This document shows positions 31,247 to 40,234 of a stretch of 55,423 nt of DNA, piece after piece. The position numbers and the translations under genes are program-made. The stretch is taken from contig LAKY01000031.1 in NCBI GenBank assembly GCA_000987045.1, positions 1 through 55,423 of the forward strand, in the 5' to 3' direction. The notes beneath the pieces were generated by a model that had not been told where the DNA came from, made no database searches, and was given only the letters and a program-made list of their open reading frames with translations. Position 1 is the stretch's first letter, and every line of letters starts with the position of its first letter. The stretch comes from Clostridiales bacterium PH28_bin88 (GTDB lineage Bacteria > Bacillota > PH28-bin88).

Positions 31247-32920
31247 TTGGCTAAGAAATCCAAGCGGTTTGAAGTGGTCGCCAAAAGGCCGGTTAACCAG
31301 GACGGCTTTGTGGCAGAGTGGCCTGAAGTAGGGCTTATTGCCATGGGTAGTCCTCACGACCCTAAACCCAGCATCAAGATCCGGGATGGCAAGGTAGTTG
31401 AGTTGGACGGGAAAAATCGCGAAGACTTTGATATGATTGACCAGTTCATTGCGGATTATGCTATTGACCTGTCGGTTGCGGAAGAAGTAACGGCCATGGA
31501 TTCCACCCGGCTGGCCCATGCGCTGGTTGACATCAACATACCCAGGGATGAGGTCATCAAACTTACCAAGGGGATGACACCGGCCAAAATCGTAGAGGTG
31601 ATCGACCGGCTCAACGTGGTGGAAATGATGATGGCCTTGCAGAAGATGCGGGCCCGCAAAACGCCCTCCAACCAGTGCCATGTTACCAATTTACGTGACA
31701 ACCCGGTGCTCCTGGCGGCGGACGCCGCGGAAGGGGCCTTCAGGGGGTTTGCTGAAGAGGAAACCACTGTAGGTGTGGTTCGTTACGCCCCGTTCAACGC
31801 CCTGGCCTTGCTGGTGGGGTCTCAGACGGGGCGCGGCGGGGTGTTGACCCAGTGCGCGCTGGAAGAAGCCACGGAGCTGCTCTTGGGGATGCGCGGGTTG
31901 ACTTCCTATGCCGAGACCATCTCTGTTTACGGTACCGAGCAGGTATTCGTAGATGGGGATGATACCCCCTGGTCCAAGGCTTTTCTCGCCTCGGCCTATG
32001 CTTCCCGCGGCCTCAAGATGAGATTTACCTCTGGCACGGGGTCTGAGGTCCAGATGGGCTATGCCGAAAGCAAGTCGATGCTTTACCTGGAAACCCGCTG
32101 CATTCTCATTGCCAAAGGGGCAGGGGTGCAGGGGCTGCAGAACGGTTCCATCAGCTGTATCGGTGTCCCCGGTGCGGTACCATCGGGAATCCGCGCCGTG
32201 CTGGGTGAAAACCTGGTGACGACGATGCTGGACCTGGAAGTAGCTTCTGGTAACGACCAGACTTTCTCCCACTCGGATATTCGCCGCACAGCCAGGATGT
32301 TGATGCAAATGCTCCCGGGAACAGATTTCATTTTCTCGGGTTACAGCGCTGTACCGAATTATGACAATATGTTTGCCGGCTCTAACTTCGACATTGAGGA
32401 CATGGATGACTACCTTGCCCTGCAGCGGGACCTGATGGTGGACGGTGGAGTGAGGCCGGTCAGCGAAGAAGCGGTTATTGCAGTGCGCAATAAAGCGGCC
32501 CGGGCGCTGCAGGCGGTTTTTAAAGAATTGGGATTCCCGCCGATCAGTGATGCAGAGGTGGAGGCGGCGACTTACGCTCATGGATCCAACGACATGCCAG
32601 CCCGTAAGGTGGCAGAGGACCTGAAAGCCGCTGCCGAGATGATGCAAAGAGGTGTGACGGGCCTGGATGTGGTGAAAGCCCTGGCTAAGAACGGGTTTAA
32701 TGATGTCGCCGGTAACGTTCTCAACATGCTTAAACAGCGGATTTCCGGGGACTACCTGCATACCTCGGCCATTATCGATCAAAGCTTTCATGTCGTTTCT
32801 GCCGTCAATGACCGTAACGATTACCGGGGTCCCGGCACCGGCTACCGTCTGAGCCCGGAACGCTGGCAGGAGATTAAGAGTATTCCTCAGGCCATCAAGC
32901 CTGAAGACTTTGATGCGTAG
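31247..32920 (+). CDS. pduC: B12-dependent propanediol/glycerol dehydratase, large subunit
   Basis: 557 residues from TTG 31247 with GAAGGAGGAA at 31231-31240, close to the 554-555 residues of PduC/DhaB1; upstream in-frame starts have no ribosome site. Strong family phrases: [80 protein letters not shown] and [20 protein letters not shown]. The radical TIM barrel converts 1,2-propanediol to propanal, or glycerol to 3-hydroxypropanal, using adenosylcobalamin and K+. Which substrate is native cannot be told from sequence alone; microcompartment context favours propanediol. Confidence 0.95.
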   Translation: MAKKSKRFEVVAKRPVNQDGFVAEWPEVGLIAMGSPHDPKPSIKIRDGKVVELDGKNREDFDMIDQFIADYAIDLSVAEEVTAMDSTRLAHALVDINIPRDEVIKLTKGMTPAKIVEVIDRLNVVEMMMALQKMRARKTPSNQCHVTNLRDNPVLLAADAAEGAFRGFAEEETTVGVVRYAPFNALALLVGSQTGRGGVLTQCALEEATELLLGMRGLTSYAETISVYGTEQVFVDGDDTPWSKAFLASAYASRGLKMRFTSGTGSEVQMGYAESKSMLYLETRCILIAKGAGVQGLQNGSISCIGVPGAVPSGIRAVLGENLVTTMLDLEVASGNDQTFSHSDIRRTARMLMQMLPGTDFIFSGYSAVPNYDNMFAGSNFDIEDMDDYLALQRDLMVDGGVRPVSEEAVIAVRNKAARALQAVFKELGFPPISDAEVEAATYAHGSNDMPARKVAEDLKAAAEMMQRGVTGLDVVKALAKNGFNDVAGNVLNMLKQRISGDYLHTSAIIDQSFHVVSAVNDRNDYRGPGTGYRLSPERWQEIKSIPQAIKPEDFDA

Positions 32921-32937
32921 GGAGAGAGGTGAGGGAC

Positions 32938-33588
32938 ATGCAGATCAGTTCGGAACTGATTGACCAGATCGTCAGCCAGGTGTTACAACAGTTGGCCGGA
33001 AGCAGCCGGCCGGCTGCTGCTGCGGGGTCGTCAACTGTTACTGAAGGAGTGGTCTTGACGGAAAAGGGTGAGGCTCAGCCGGGGCTGAAGAGCGATGAAG
33101 TGGTGATCGGGCTGGCTCCTGGCTTTGGTGACAAATTCAACAAGACCATTATAGATATTCCCCATGCACGGGTATTGCGGGAGCTGATCGCCGGTATTGA
33201 AGAACAAGGACTGCAGGCCCGGGTAGTACGTGTATTGCGTACGTCCGATGTAGCCTTTATTGGCCATGAAGCGGCCCGGCTTTCCGGCTCGGGGGTCGGA
33301 ATCGGTATCCAGTCGAGGGGAACTACCGTAATTCACCAGAAAGACCTACAGCCTTTGAACAATCTGGAGCTATTTCCCCAGTCACCTGTCCTCGATCTGG
33401 AAACTTACCGGGCTATCGGGCGCAATACCGCCATGTACGCTAAAGGTGAATCGCCTGACCCGGTACCCGTGAAGAATGACCAGATGGCCCGGCCCAAGTA
33501 TCAAGCCAAGGCGGCGGTCATGCATAACAAAGAGACCGCCTATGTGGTACCCGGCGCCAGGCCGGTAGAACTGGAAATCAGGTTTTGA
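32938..33588 (+). CDS. pduD: Diol/glycerol dehydratase medium subunit
   Basis: 216 residues from ATG 32938 (GGAGAGAGGTG site; GTG 32929 also in frame). The first 20 residues ([19 protein letters not shown]) are an amphipathic helix of the encapsulation-peptide type, then a Ser/Ala/Gly linker, then the subunit core ([57 protein letters not shown]). The core helps bind the cobalamin base. Located between large and small subunit genes in the standard CDE order. Confidence 0.95.
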   Translation: MQISSELIDQIVSQVLQQLAGSSRPAAAAGSSTVTEGVVLTEKGEAQPGLKSDEVVIGLAPGFGDKFNKTIIDIPHARVLRELIAGIEEQGLQARVVRVLRTSDVAFIGHEAARLSGSGVGIGIQSRGTTVIHQKDLQPLNNLELFPQSPVLDLETYRAIGRNTAMYAKGESPDPVPVKNDQMARPKYQAKAAVMHNKETAYVVPGARPVELEIRF

Positions 33589-33612
33589 TAGCAACTCTTG
33601 GCATGGAGGTGA

Positions 33613-34152
33613 ATGATGTTGGTTAACGAGAAGCTGCTGGAAGAACTGGTGCGGGAGGTAATCCGGCAGATGGAATCAGGTGAGGCCTCTCCACCTGCGG
33701 CTTCACCCTCAGGATGTGAGAACCGGGAGGCGTGTGGCTCCTTGGAGCCGGCGCAGGACTACCCGCTGGCCCAAAAACACCCGGAGATGGTTAAAACCAT
33801 CAGAGGAAAAAGCCTGGCGGACATCACGTTGAACGGGGTTATCTCCGGGGAGGTTAAGCCCGAAGACGTGCGCATTACAGCCGACACCCTTCAGCTGCAA
33901 GCGCAGATTGCCGAGGCTTGCGGCCGTAAGCAGTTTGCCCAGAACCTGCGGCGGGCCAGCGAACTGGTAAATATCCCTGACGATCGCATTTTGGAGATCT
34001 ATAATGCCCTGCGCCCGTACCGTTCTACTAAAGAAGAGCTGATGCGCATTGCCCACGAACTGGAACACAAGTATGGAGCTCACCTTAACGCCGCCTTTAT
34101 CCGGGAAGCGGCAGGGGTGTATGAGCGGCGTAAGCGCCTGCGGGCAGGTTAG
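33613..34152 (+). CDS. pduE: Diol/glycerol dehydratase small subunit
   Basis: 179 residues from ATG 33613 (ATG 33616 equally possible; GGAGGT site). N-terminal helix LVNEKLLEELVREVIRQMES followed by a Pro/Ser linker resembles the encapsulation tags of PduD and PduP. The core has DYPLAQKHPEMVKTIRGKSL, ITLNGVISGEVKPEDVRITA, DTLQLQAQIAEACGR and IPDDRILEIYNALRPYRST. Completes the alpha2-beta2-gamma2 enzyme. Confidence 0.94.
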   Translation: MMLVNEKLLEELVREVIRQMESGEASPPAASPSGCENREACGSLEPAQDYPLAQKHPEMVKTIRGKSLADITLNGVISGEVKPEDVRITADTLQLQAQIAEACGRKQFAQNLRRASELVNIPDDRILEIYNALRPYRSTKEELMRIAHELEHKYGAHLNAAFIREAAGVYERRKRLRAG

Positions 34153-34203
34153 CGGGCCTGGAGGTTCTGATGACCCCACTTTATCGGTATGGAGTGTTGG
34201 CCT

Positions 34204-36045
34204 ATGGTGTTGGTAGCAGGGGTGGATATCGGAAACAGCACCACAGAGGTGGCTCTGGCCCGGGTTGCAGGGGGCAAGACTGAGTTTTTGTCCAGCGCCC
34301 TGGTCTCTACCACCGGAGTGAAAGGGACACCTGACAATATCCCGGGAATACGCATTGCCCTCGAAGAAGCTCTCCGAGAGGCAGGTTGTCACTTGGATGA
34401 GTTAAGTCTAATCCGGATCAACGAGGCTACCCCTGTAATCGCTGACGTGGCAATGGAGGCAATTACAGAGACTATTATTACTGAGTCCACCATGATTGGC
34501 CATAACCCGGCAACCCCCGGAGGGGTTGGACTGGGGACGGGTACCACTATCCCTGCCGGCGAGTTACCTGGGTGCCCCCCGGGGGAAAAGGTGATTGCCA
34601 TTGTCCCCGGTAGTATGGACTTTGCCGAAGCTGCCGGCCTGATCAACGCGGCACTGGACCGCGGTGTTCAGGTGGGTGGTGCTATCGTCCAGAAAGATGA
34701 CGGTGTATTAATCGCTAACCGCCTTTCTCGCCCACTGCCAGTAGTAGATGAGGTGCGGTTGTTGGAACGGGTGCCGCTAGGGATGCCGGCGGTGGTGGAG
34801 GTCGCTTTACCAGGGCAGGTTGTCCGTACTCTCTCCAACCCTTACGGTGTAGCAACGGTATTTGGGTTGACGCCGGAGGAGACTAAAAATGTCGTTCCCA
34901 TCACCCGGGCACTGATTGGAACCCGTTCAGCGGTGGTAATCAAGACGCCTGCGGGTGACGTGAAGGAGCGCAGGATCCCGGCGGGTTGCATCAGCTTGTC
35001 CGGCCGGGAACGCAGGGTAGAAGTTGACCTGGAAGAAGGCGCGGATGCCATCATGGAGGCCATGGAAAAGGTAAAACCATTACAAGATGCCTCCGGGACG
35101 CCCGGGACCAACGTGGGTGGGATGCTGGAACGGGTACGGCAGGTAATGTCGGACCTTACAAAGCAGGACCGTGATCAGATCCGTATCCAGGATATTTTAG
35201 CGGTAAACACCTTTGTCCCGCAGAAGGTCCGGGGCGGCTTGGCGGGGGAGTTTTCCTCCGAAGATGCGGTGGCCATGGCGGCCATGGTCCGCACTTCCCG
35301 CCTCCCGATGCAGGAAATAGCTTTGAAGCTAGGACAAGAAACAGGGGTGCGGGTAGAGATCGCCGGAGTGGAGGCCCACATGGCCATTCTGGGGGCACTG
35401 ACGACGCCGGGTACATCCAGGCCTTTAGCAATCCTTGACCTGGGAGGGGGATCCTCTGACGCTGCCGTGATAGGTAGGGACGGGCAGATCAATGCCGTTC
35501 ACCTGGCGGGAGCGGGTGACATGGTGACCATGCTGATCGCCTCCGAGCTAGGCCTGGAGGACCGGAGCGTGGCGGAAGACATTAAGCGGCATCCCGCGGC
35601 CAAAGTGGAGAGCCTGTTTCACCTGCGCTTGGAAGATGGGACGGTGCGGTTTTTTGAAGAACCATTAGATTCTAGGCTGTTTGCCCGTGTAGTGATCCTT
35701 AAAGAACATGATATGATTCCCGTTCCTGGCAGGCACAGCCTGGAAAAGGTCAGGACGGTACGGCGAGATGCCAAGCGCAAAGTGTTTGTTACCAACGCCA
35801 TCCGCGCTTTGGCTCAGGTAGCGCCTGCCGGCAACCTCCGCTTAATTGATTTTGTTGTGATGGTAGGGGGTTCAGCTCTGGATTTTGAGATTGCGGACCT
35901 GCTATCTGATGCCCTCGCTGCTTATGGGGTGGTGGCCGGTAGGGGTAACATCCGGGGATCAGAGGGACCGCGAAACGCAGTGGCTACTGGCCTGGTGCTT
36001 TCCTATGCCGCTCAACAGCAAGGACATTTCCCTCAGGCGGGTTGA
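34204..36045 (+). CDS. pduG: Diol dehydratase reactivase large subunit
   Basis: 613 residues from ATG 34204 (GTATGGAG site), close to the 610 residues of PduG/DdrA. ASKHA-type ATPase motifs: VAGVDIGNSTTEVALARV near the start, then GTGTTIPAGELPG, DLGGGSSDAAVIG and FVVMVGGSALDFEI. It uses ATP to release damaged cobalamin from inactivated dehydratase so that fresh adenosylcobalamin can bind. It acts with the small subunit encoded 17 nt downstream. The presence of a reactivase is consistent with either diol or glycerol as substrate. Confidence 0.95.
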   Translation: MVLVAGVDIGNSTTEVALARVAGGKTEFLSSALVSTTGVKGTPDNIPGIRIALEEALREAGCHLDELSLIRINEATPVIADVAMEAITETIITESTMIGHNPATPGGVGLGTGTTIPAGELPGCPPGEKVIAIVPGSMDFAEAAGLINAALDRGVQVGGAIVQKDDGVLIANRLSRPLPVVDEVRLLERVPLGMPAVVEVALPGQVVRTLSNPYGVATVFGLTPEETKNVVPITRALIGTRSAVVIKTPAGDVKERRIPAGCISLSGRERRVEVDLEEGADAIMEAMEKVKPLQDASGTPGTNVGGMLERVRQVMSDLTKQDRDQIRIQDILAVNTFVPQKVRGGLAGEFSSEDAVAMAAMVRTSRLPMQEIALKLGQETGVRVEIAGVEAHMAILGALTTPGTSRPLAILDLGGGSSDAAVIGRDGQINAVHLAGAGDMVTMLIASELGLEDRSVAEDIKRHPAAKVESLFHLRLEDGTVRFFEEPLDSRLFARVVILKEHDMIPVPGRHSLEKVRTVRRDAKRKVFVTNAIRALAQVAPAGNLRLIDFVVMVGGSALDFEIADLLSDALAAYGVVAGRGNIRGSEGPRNAVATGLVLSYAAQQQGHFPQAG

Positions 36046-36062
36046 AAGAGAGGTAAAGGGTG

Positions 36063-36446
36063 ATGACCCCGCAATCCGGTTCTCAGCAACTACCGGGCTC
36101 CTTTTCTATGAGACCCGAGGTGGTTGTGAGTTACCATAAGTCTATGGGTGGCTCCCGCATTTTACGGGAAGTGGCTCTTGGCATGGAGGAAGAAGGGATT
36201 CCCTGCCGGCTGATGGAAGGGGAAGGGGACGCGGACCTCCTGGGCCGCCAGGCAGCAGAACAGTCCCCTCTTAAGGTGGGGGTTGGTTTGGACAGGGAGG
36301 GTACGATCGTGCTGCACCATCAGCGACTCCACCTCAGGTTCCCGCTCTTTCGCCTCCAGGCGGAGGTTGGATCTCCGGAGCGGGTAAGGGGACTGGGCGC
36401 CAACGCAGCGCGCCTGGTTAAAGGGATACCGTTCAAGGATCTGTGA
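36063..36446 (+). CDS. pduH: Diol dehydratase reactivase small subunit
   Basis: 127 residues from ATG 36063 (GTG 36060 adjacent). Family features: RPEVVVSYHKSMGGSRILRE, VALGMEEEGIPCRLME, LKVGVGLDREGTIVLHHQRL and NAARLVKGIPFKDL. It resembles the dehydratase medium subunit and exchanges with it during reactivation. The first 15 residues are less conserved, so a later start is possible. Confidence 0.9.
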   Translation: MTPQSGSQQLPGSFSMRPEVVVSYHKSMGGSRILREVALGMEEEGIPCRLMEGEGDADLLGRQAAEQSPLKVGVGLDREGTIVLHHQRLHLRFPLFRLQAEVGSPERVRGLGANAARLVKGIPFKDL

Positions 36447-36503
36447 AGGGCTGGAAGAGTATATAACGCCGTGTGGTAGTGGGAGGTACAAGGAGGGGAC
36501 AAG

Positions 36504-37043
36504 ATGAAGGGCATGGCCCTCGGGTTAATTGAAGCCGTTGGGCTGGTAACGGCAGTAGAGGCGGCGGACGCTGCGGTGAAGTCCGCCAATGTGGAGCTTT
36601 TGGGATATGAACTCACCCGCGGGGGCGGCCTGGTGGTTGTGAAGGTAATGGGCGAGGTCGGGGCTGTCAAGGCCGCTGTGGACGCTGCTGCTGCCGCCGC
36701 CAGCCGGGTGGGAAAGGTATGGGCGGTTCATGTCATTCCCAGGCCCCATCACGAAACACAACTGGTGACCAAGCATGTAGACCGGGTCAGTACCGGCAGT
36801 GCCGGAGAAGATCAACCCGGCGCCGGCGGGCAGGAAGCCGTGGCACAGGAAGCAGAACAACAAGCAGCGGGGCTTTTACCTGATCCGGAGACTTCTGCAG
36901 TCCAACCCGGTGAAAGTCAGCAATCCCCCCTGACGGAGGTATGCAACCTGTGCGGGGACCCGCTTTGCTCCCGCCGTAAAGGGGAGCCCAAGACAAACTG
37001 TATTCACTACAAATCCAGGGATGAACAGGAGGGTTCAAGATGA
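36504..37043 (+). CDS. pduK: PduK-type shell protein with C-terminal metal-binding tail
   Basis: 179 residues from ATG 36504. N-terminal BMC domain (about 1-90: [48 protein letters not shown]). An acidic, Gln/Ala-rich linker (about 95-145) and a cysteine tail follow: [20 protein letters not shown] ending IHY. The CxxCxDPxCxRxKGxPxxxCIH pattern is that of PduK and is thought to bind an iron-sulfur cluster or other metal. The stop codon overlaps the next gene start (ATGA). Confidence 0.93.
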   Translation: MKGMALGLIEAVGLVTAVEAADAAVKSANVELLGYELTRGGGLVVVKVMGEVGAVKAAVDAAAAAASRVGKVWAVHVIPRPHHETQLVTKHVDRVSTGSAGEDQPGAGGQEAVAQEAEQQAAGLLPDPETSAVQPGESQQSPLTEVCNLCGDPLCSRRKGEPKTNCIHYKSRDEQEGSR

Positions 37044-37318
37044 AAGGTGAAGCATTGGGAATGGTCGAGACGCGTGGCTTGATTGGGGCCATTGAGGCTG
37101 CTGATGCCATGGTTAAGGCAGCCAACGTTACCCTGGTGGGATACGAAAAGATCGGTTCAGGTCTGGTAACAGTGATGGTGCGGGGGGATGTAGGGGCTAC
37201 CAAAGCGGCTACCGATGCCGGCGCTGCCGCGGCGAAGAAGGTAGGAGAGGTAGTATCCGTACATGTGATCCCGCGGCCCCACAGTGACACGGAAAAGATC
37301 CTGCCCAAGCTGGGATAA
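37040..37318 (+). CDS. pduJ: Microcompartment hexameric shell protein (PduJ/PduA type)
   Basis: 92 residues, ATG 37040 overlapping the pduK stop by 4 nt. Single BMC domain, nearly identical to 30101-30379 through the core GYEKIGSG...[18 protein letters not shown]. Differences cluster at residues 2-18 and in the last 10. Two nearly equal hexamers are typical (PduA and PduJ). The assignment as J rather than A is by position only. Confidence 0.93.
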   Translation: MKGEALGMVETRGLIGAIEAADAMVKAANVTLVGYEKIGSGLVTVMVRGDVGATKAATDAGAAAAKKVGEVVSVHVIPRPHSDTEKILPKLG

Positions 37319-37361
37319 CCAGTGGGAATAATGCGGAATATGTCAGCGGGGTGTTGGGAAG

Positions 37362-38042
37362 GTGAGCCATAACCTGGGAGAAACAGTAAACCGGGCAGAG
37401 GTTGAAGCAGCGGTGCGCCGGGTGGTAGCATACCTGGTCGCCAAATGGCCGGACGCTGGTCCGGCCCTTGACCCCACCCATGTACCGGTGGGGGTCTCGG
37501 CACGGCATGTCCACCTGTCCGGGGAGGATTTGGAAAGGCTATTCGGGAAGGGCTACCAGCTCACCAGGTTGCGGGAACTTCAGCCGGGGCAGTTTGCCGC
37601 CAAAGAATGTGTTACGCTGGTGGGACCGCGGGGTGTGCTGCAAAACGTACGGATTTTAGGCCCCGCCAGGTCGCAGACTCAGGTAGAAATATCGCGGACG
37701 GACGGATACGCCCTGGGACTCAATCCCCCCGTACGGGATTCGGGCGACCATGCCGGGTCACCGGGGGCAGTGCTCGTGGGCCCTCGGGGGGCTGTATCCT
37801 TGGAACAAGGGGTAATCTGTCCACTCCGCCACATCCATATGCCGCCCGACCATGCGGAACGCCTGGGATTGCGGAATAAACAGCGTGTACGGGTTAGAGC
37901 GGAGGGAGAGCGCAAAGCAATCTTTGACGAGGTGCTGGTGCGAGTGGCGCCGGACTTTCGCCTGGAACTGCACTTGGATACTGATGAGGCCAATGCTTCT
38001 GGCCTCAGGAATGGGGATACGGTACAAATCCTTCTTGAATAA
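37362..38042 (+). CDS. pduL: Phosphate propanoyltransferase (PduL)
   Basis: 226 residues from GTG 37362. N-terminal helix (NRAEVEAAVRRVVAYLVAK) of the encapsulation type, then two similar beta-barrel halves with metal-binding histidines: VPVGVSARHVHLSGEDLERL and CPLRHIHMPPDHAERLGL. It converts propanoyl-CoA plus phosphate to propanoyl phosphate, regenerating CoA inside the compartment. A propionate kinase (PduW) is not present in the window. Confidence 0.95.
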   Translation: MSHNLGETVNRAEVEAAVRRVVAYLVAKWPDAGPALDPTHVPVGVSARHVHLSGEDLERLFGKGYQLTRLRELQPGQFAAKECVTLVGPRGVLQNVRILGPARSQTQVEISRTDGYALGLNPPVRDSGDHAGSPGAVLVGPRGAVSLEQGVICPLRHIHMPPDHAERLGLRNKQRVRVRAEGERKAIFDEVLVRVAPDFRLELHLDTDEANASGLRNGDTVQILLE

Positions 38043-38121
38043 AGAGATAAAATGCGGGAGATGAAGTCTTAAACAAAAGCGTCGCCGCCTGGGTGTGTGG
38101 CGCTTACGCGGGAGGGTCAAG

Positions 38122-38961
38122 ATGGATACGGATACTGCAGCACTGAAAAGAGCAAACCAAAAAATCAGGCAGCTTTGTAGCCGGATGCATGGTAAAGAAC
38201 CCGTAGCCAGTGAGGGCCCTTTGCGTGTGGGGGTAGATCTGGGTACCGCCAACGTGGTAGTGGTGGTGGTGGATGCCTCGGGAGAACCGGTAGGTGGCGC
38301 CCTCACCCCGGCGGCGGTTGTAAGGGACGGGTTGGTGGTCGAATACGTGCGAGCTATTGAGATTGTGCGGTCCCTGGTTGCCGGCTTACAGGCCAAGATC
38401 GGACGCCCCCTGAAGATAGCCGCTACTGCCGTACCCCCCGGTACGGGCCGTACCGATACCGCCGCGACGGCCCATGTGGTTGAAGCCGCTGGTCTGGAAG
38501 TGCTGGCAGTAGTGGATGAACCTACCGCAGCCGCTACCCTGCTGGAAGTAACGGATGGGGTGGTAGTGGATGTGGGGGGAGGCACCACCGGGATCTCTAT
38601 CCTGCAAAACGGGCAAGTGGTGTATACCGCCGATGAACCTACCGGAGGAACTCACTTCACGCTGGTGACTGCCGGGCATTTTGGCATCTCCTTGGAAGAG
38701 GCCGAGGCCATTAAGGTGCAAAGAGAAAAACAAAAGGACCTGGCGCCTCTTCTGACCCCTGTGATGGAGAAAGTGGCAACCATTGTGGAACGTCATCTCC
38801 GGGGTTTCCAGGTACCACGGATCTACCTGGTAGGTGGTGCGGTAGCTCTGGAAGGGTTTGAACAAGTTATCGCTAAACACTTGGGCGTTCCCGTGGCAAG
38901 GCCCCAGGAGCCGCTCCTGGTTACACCGCTGGGGATTGCCCTTAGCTGCCCGGTGAAGTGA
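38122..38961 (+). CDS. eutJ: EutJ-like Hsp70-fold chaperone/ATPase
   Basis: 279 residues from ATG 38122 (GGGAGGGTC site). Actin/Hsp70-type nucleotide-binding motifs: RVGVDLGTANVVVVVVDASG (phosphate 1), VVDEPTAAATLLEV, VVDVGGGTTGISIL (phosphate 2) and IYLVGGAVALEGFE (adenosine). It lacks a substrate-binding domain, as in EutJ. It is thought to help fold, assemble or protect microcompartment enzymes, but this is not established. Common in Firmicutes microcompartment loci, less so in enteric pdu operons. Confidence 0.88.
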   Translation: MDTDTAALKRANQKIRQLCSRMHGKEPVASEGPLRVGVDLGTANVVVVVVDASGEPVGGALTPAAVVRDGLVVEYVRAIEIVRSLVAGLQAKIGRPLKIAATAVPPGTGRTDTAATAHVVEAAGLEVLAVVDEPTAAATLLEVTDGVVVDVGGGTTGISILQNGQVVYTADEPTGGTHFTLVTAGHFGISLEEAEAIKVQREKQKDLAPLLTPVMEKVATIVERHLRGFQVPRIYLVGGAVALEGFEQVIAKHLGVPVARPQEPLLVTPLGIALSCPVK

Positions 38962-38972
38962 GGTGAAGGGCT

Positions 38973-39860
38973 GTGACTATTACCACGGACTCACTGGTGG
39001 AGAGGGTCGTGACAGAGGTATTGCGCCGGCTTTTGGATTTACACCCGGAGGCGCTGCGGGCCTGTAGGGCTAATTCCCAAAAAGAGGGCCCTGCTCGGGT
39101 TTTGGTAGTGCTGACGGGCGGGACTATCGGGTTTGGTGTGGCCCTGGAAGAATTAGCGCGATTGAAGGTTGAGCGACCGGGCGGTGTGGAATATGACCTG
39201 ATCCTTTCCCGATCAGCGGCTAAAATCAATAACCCTCAGGAAATCAAGTCCCGGCTTGGAGCCAGGTACTTGTTGGTCGAGGGGGATGACGATTTAACCA
39301 ATTTACCGTCTCCCGGCGAGATATTGCGAAAGGCCGACCTGGTGGCTGTACCGGTGCTTACTCGTAACACTGCAGCCCATGCAGCCGCGCTCCTGACAGA
39401 TACCTTGGCCTCTTTGTTGATTATTGACGGGTTGATGTGCGGGAAGCCGGTGGTGGCTGTCAGAAATGCGGCGGATCCCTCTGACCCGGCGTGGGCGCGA
39501 ATGGGCATGGGTAATTCATCGCCCGGGCTGTGTGAGGGCTTCCTGGCAAATCTCAAAAGGCTTGAGAACTATGGCGTAGAGTTGGTGCAAGCTGCTGAAT
39601 TGGCGAAGGCTGTAGCACAAAAACTTGCAGGTAACCCGCCCGAGAAGGCCGCGCCGGGCAGGGCTCCTGGCGCGAGAGAAGTACAGTCACAGGTTTCGGA
39701 AAAGGATGGCGGCAACCGGTGGCGCCCGGTGTTCACACGAGCCGACATAACTAATCTTGCTCGCGATAACGGTGTGCTGCGCCTGCCCAAGGGCGCCATG
39801 CTGACTCCTCTGGCGGTGGATGCCATTCGGGAGTTAGGTCTGACTGTGGCCGAGGATTAG
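38973..39860 (+). CDS. Microcompartment-associated flavoprotein
   Basis: 295 residues from GTG 38973, 11 nt after the EutJ-like gene. The N-terminal helix (TTDSLVERVVTEVLRRLLDL) resembles encapsulation peptides. The middle (about 40-220) looks like the flavoprotein/HFCD fold: VLVVLTGGTIGFGVALEELA, LTRNTAAHAAALLTDTLASL and CGKPVVAVRNAADP. The C-terminal 45 residues (FTRADITNLARDNGVLRLPK, then GAMLTPLAVDAIRELGL) carry a TPLA-D motif found in other microcompartment proteins such as EutT-type enzymes. A role in flavin-dependent reduction (for example cobalamin recycling with PduS/PduO) is a guess. Confidence 0.75.
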   Translation: MTITTDSLVERVVTEVLRRLLDLHPEALRACRANSQKEGPARVLVVLTGGTIGFGVALEELARLKVERPGGVEYDLILSRSAAKINNPQEIKSRLGARYLLVEGDDDLTNLPSPGEILRKADLVAVPVLTRNTAAHAAALLTDTLASLLIIDGLMCGKPVVAVRNAADPSDPAWARMGMGNSSPGLCEGFLANLKRLENYGVELVQAAELAKAVAQKLAGNPPEKAAPGRAPGAREVQSQVSEKDGGNRWRPVFTRADITNLARDNGVLRLPKGAMLTPLAVDAIRELGLTVAED

Positions 39861-39887
39861 GATTACCGCAGGGAAGGGTGAGGGTAT

Positions 39888-40181
39888 TTGCTCATCGGTA
39901 GGGTTGTGGGTACGGTGGTCGCTACTCGCAAGGACGAGAGCCTGGTCGGTTCCAAATTGTTGATTGTCCAGATCTTTGACTGTAAAGGTGGATCGGCCAA
40001 GGTTGAGGGTCGCGGGCAGGTAGTGGCGGTGGATTCTGTCGGCGCCGGCGTCGGCGAGTTGGTGCTGGTGGTGACAGGTAGTACTGCGTCCCGGGTGATG
40101 GCCAGGCAAGAAGCTCCGGTGGATGCGGCGGTGGTCGGCATTGTCGATACCCTTGAGGTGTTGCCGGACACTGGTGAATAG
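39888..40181 (+). CDS. pduN: Microcompartment pentameric vertex protein (PduN/EutN/CcmL)
   Basis: 97 residues from TTG 39888 (GGGTGAGGG site). EutN/CcmL fold: IGRVVGTVVATRKDESLVGS, KLLIVQI, VAVDSVGAGVGELVLVVTGS and DAAVVGIVDTLEV. Pentamers cap the vertices of the polyhedral shell. Only one such gene is seen. Confidence 0.95.
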   Translation: MLIGRVVGTVVATRKDESLVGSKLLIVQIFDCKGGSAKVEGRGQVVAVDSVGAGVGELVLVVTGSTASRVMARQEAPVDAAVVGIVDTLEVLPDTGE

Positions 40182-40234
40182 GGCGCCTTCATAGTTATTG
40201 CTTAATACCGGTATGGGAAATGGTGGTAATCAAT

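Noticed and set aside
31691..32791. 366-codon antisense frame inside the dehydratase large subunit gene
   Set aside because: The sense strand encodes an unmistakable PduC; no start signal on the other strand.
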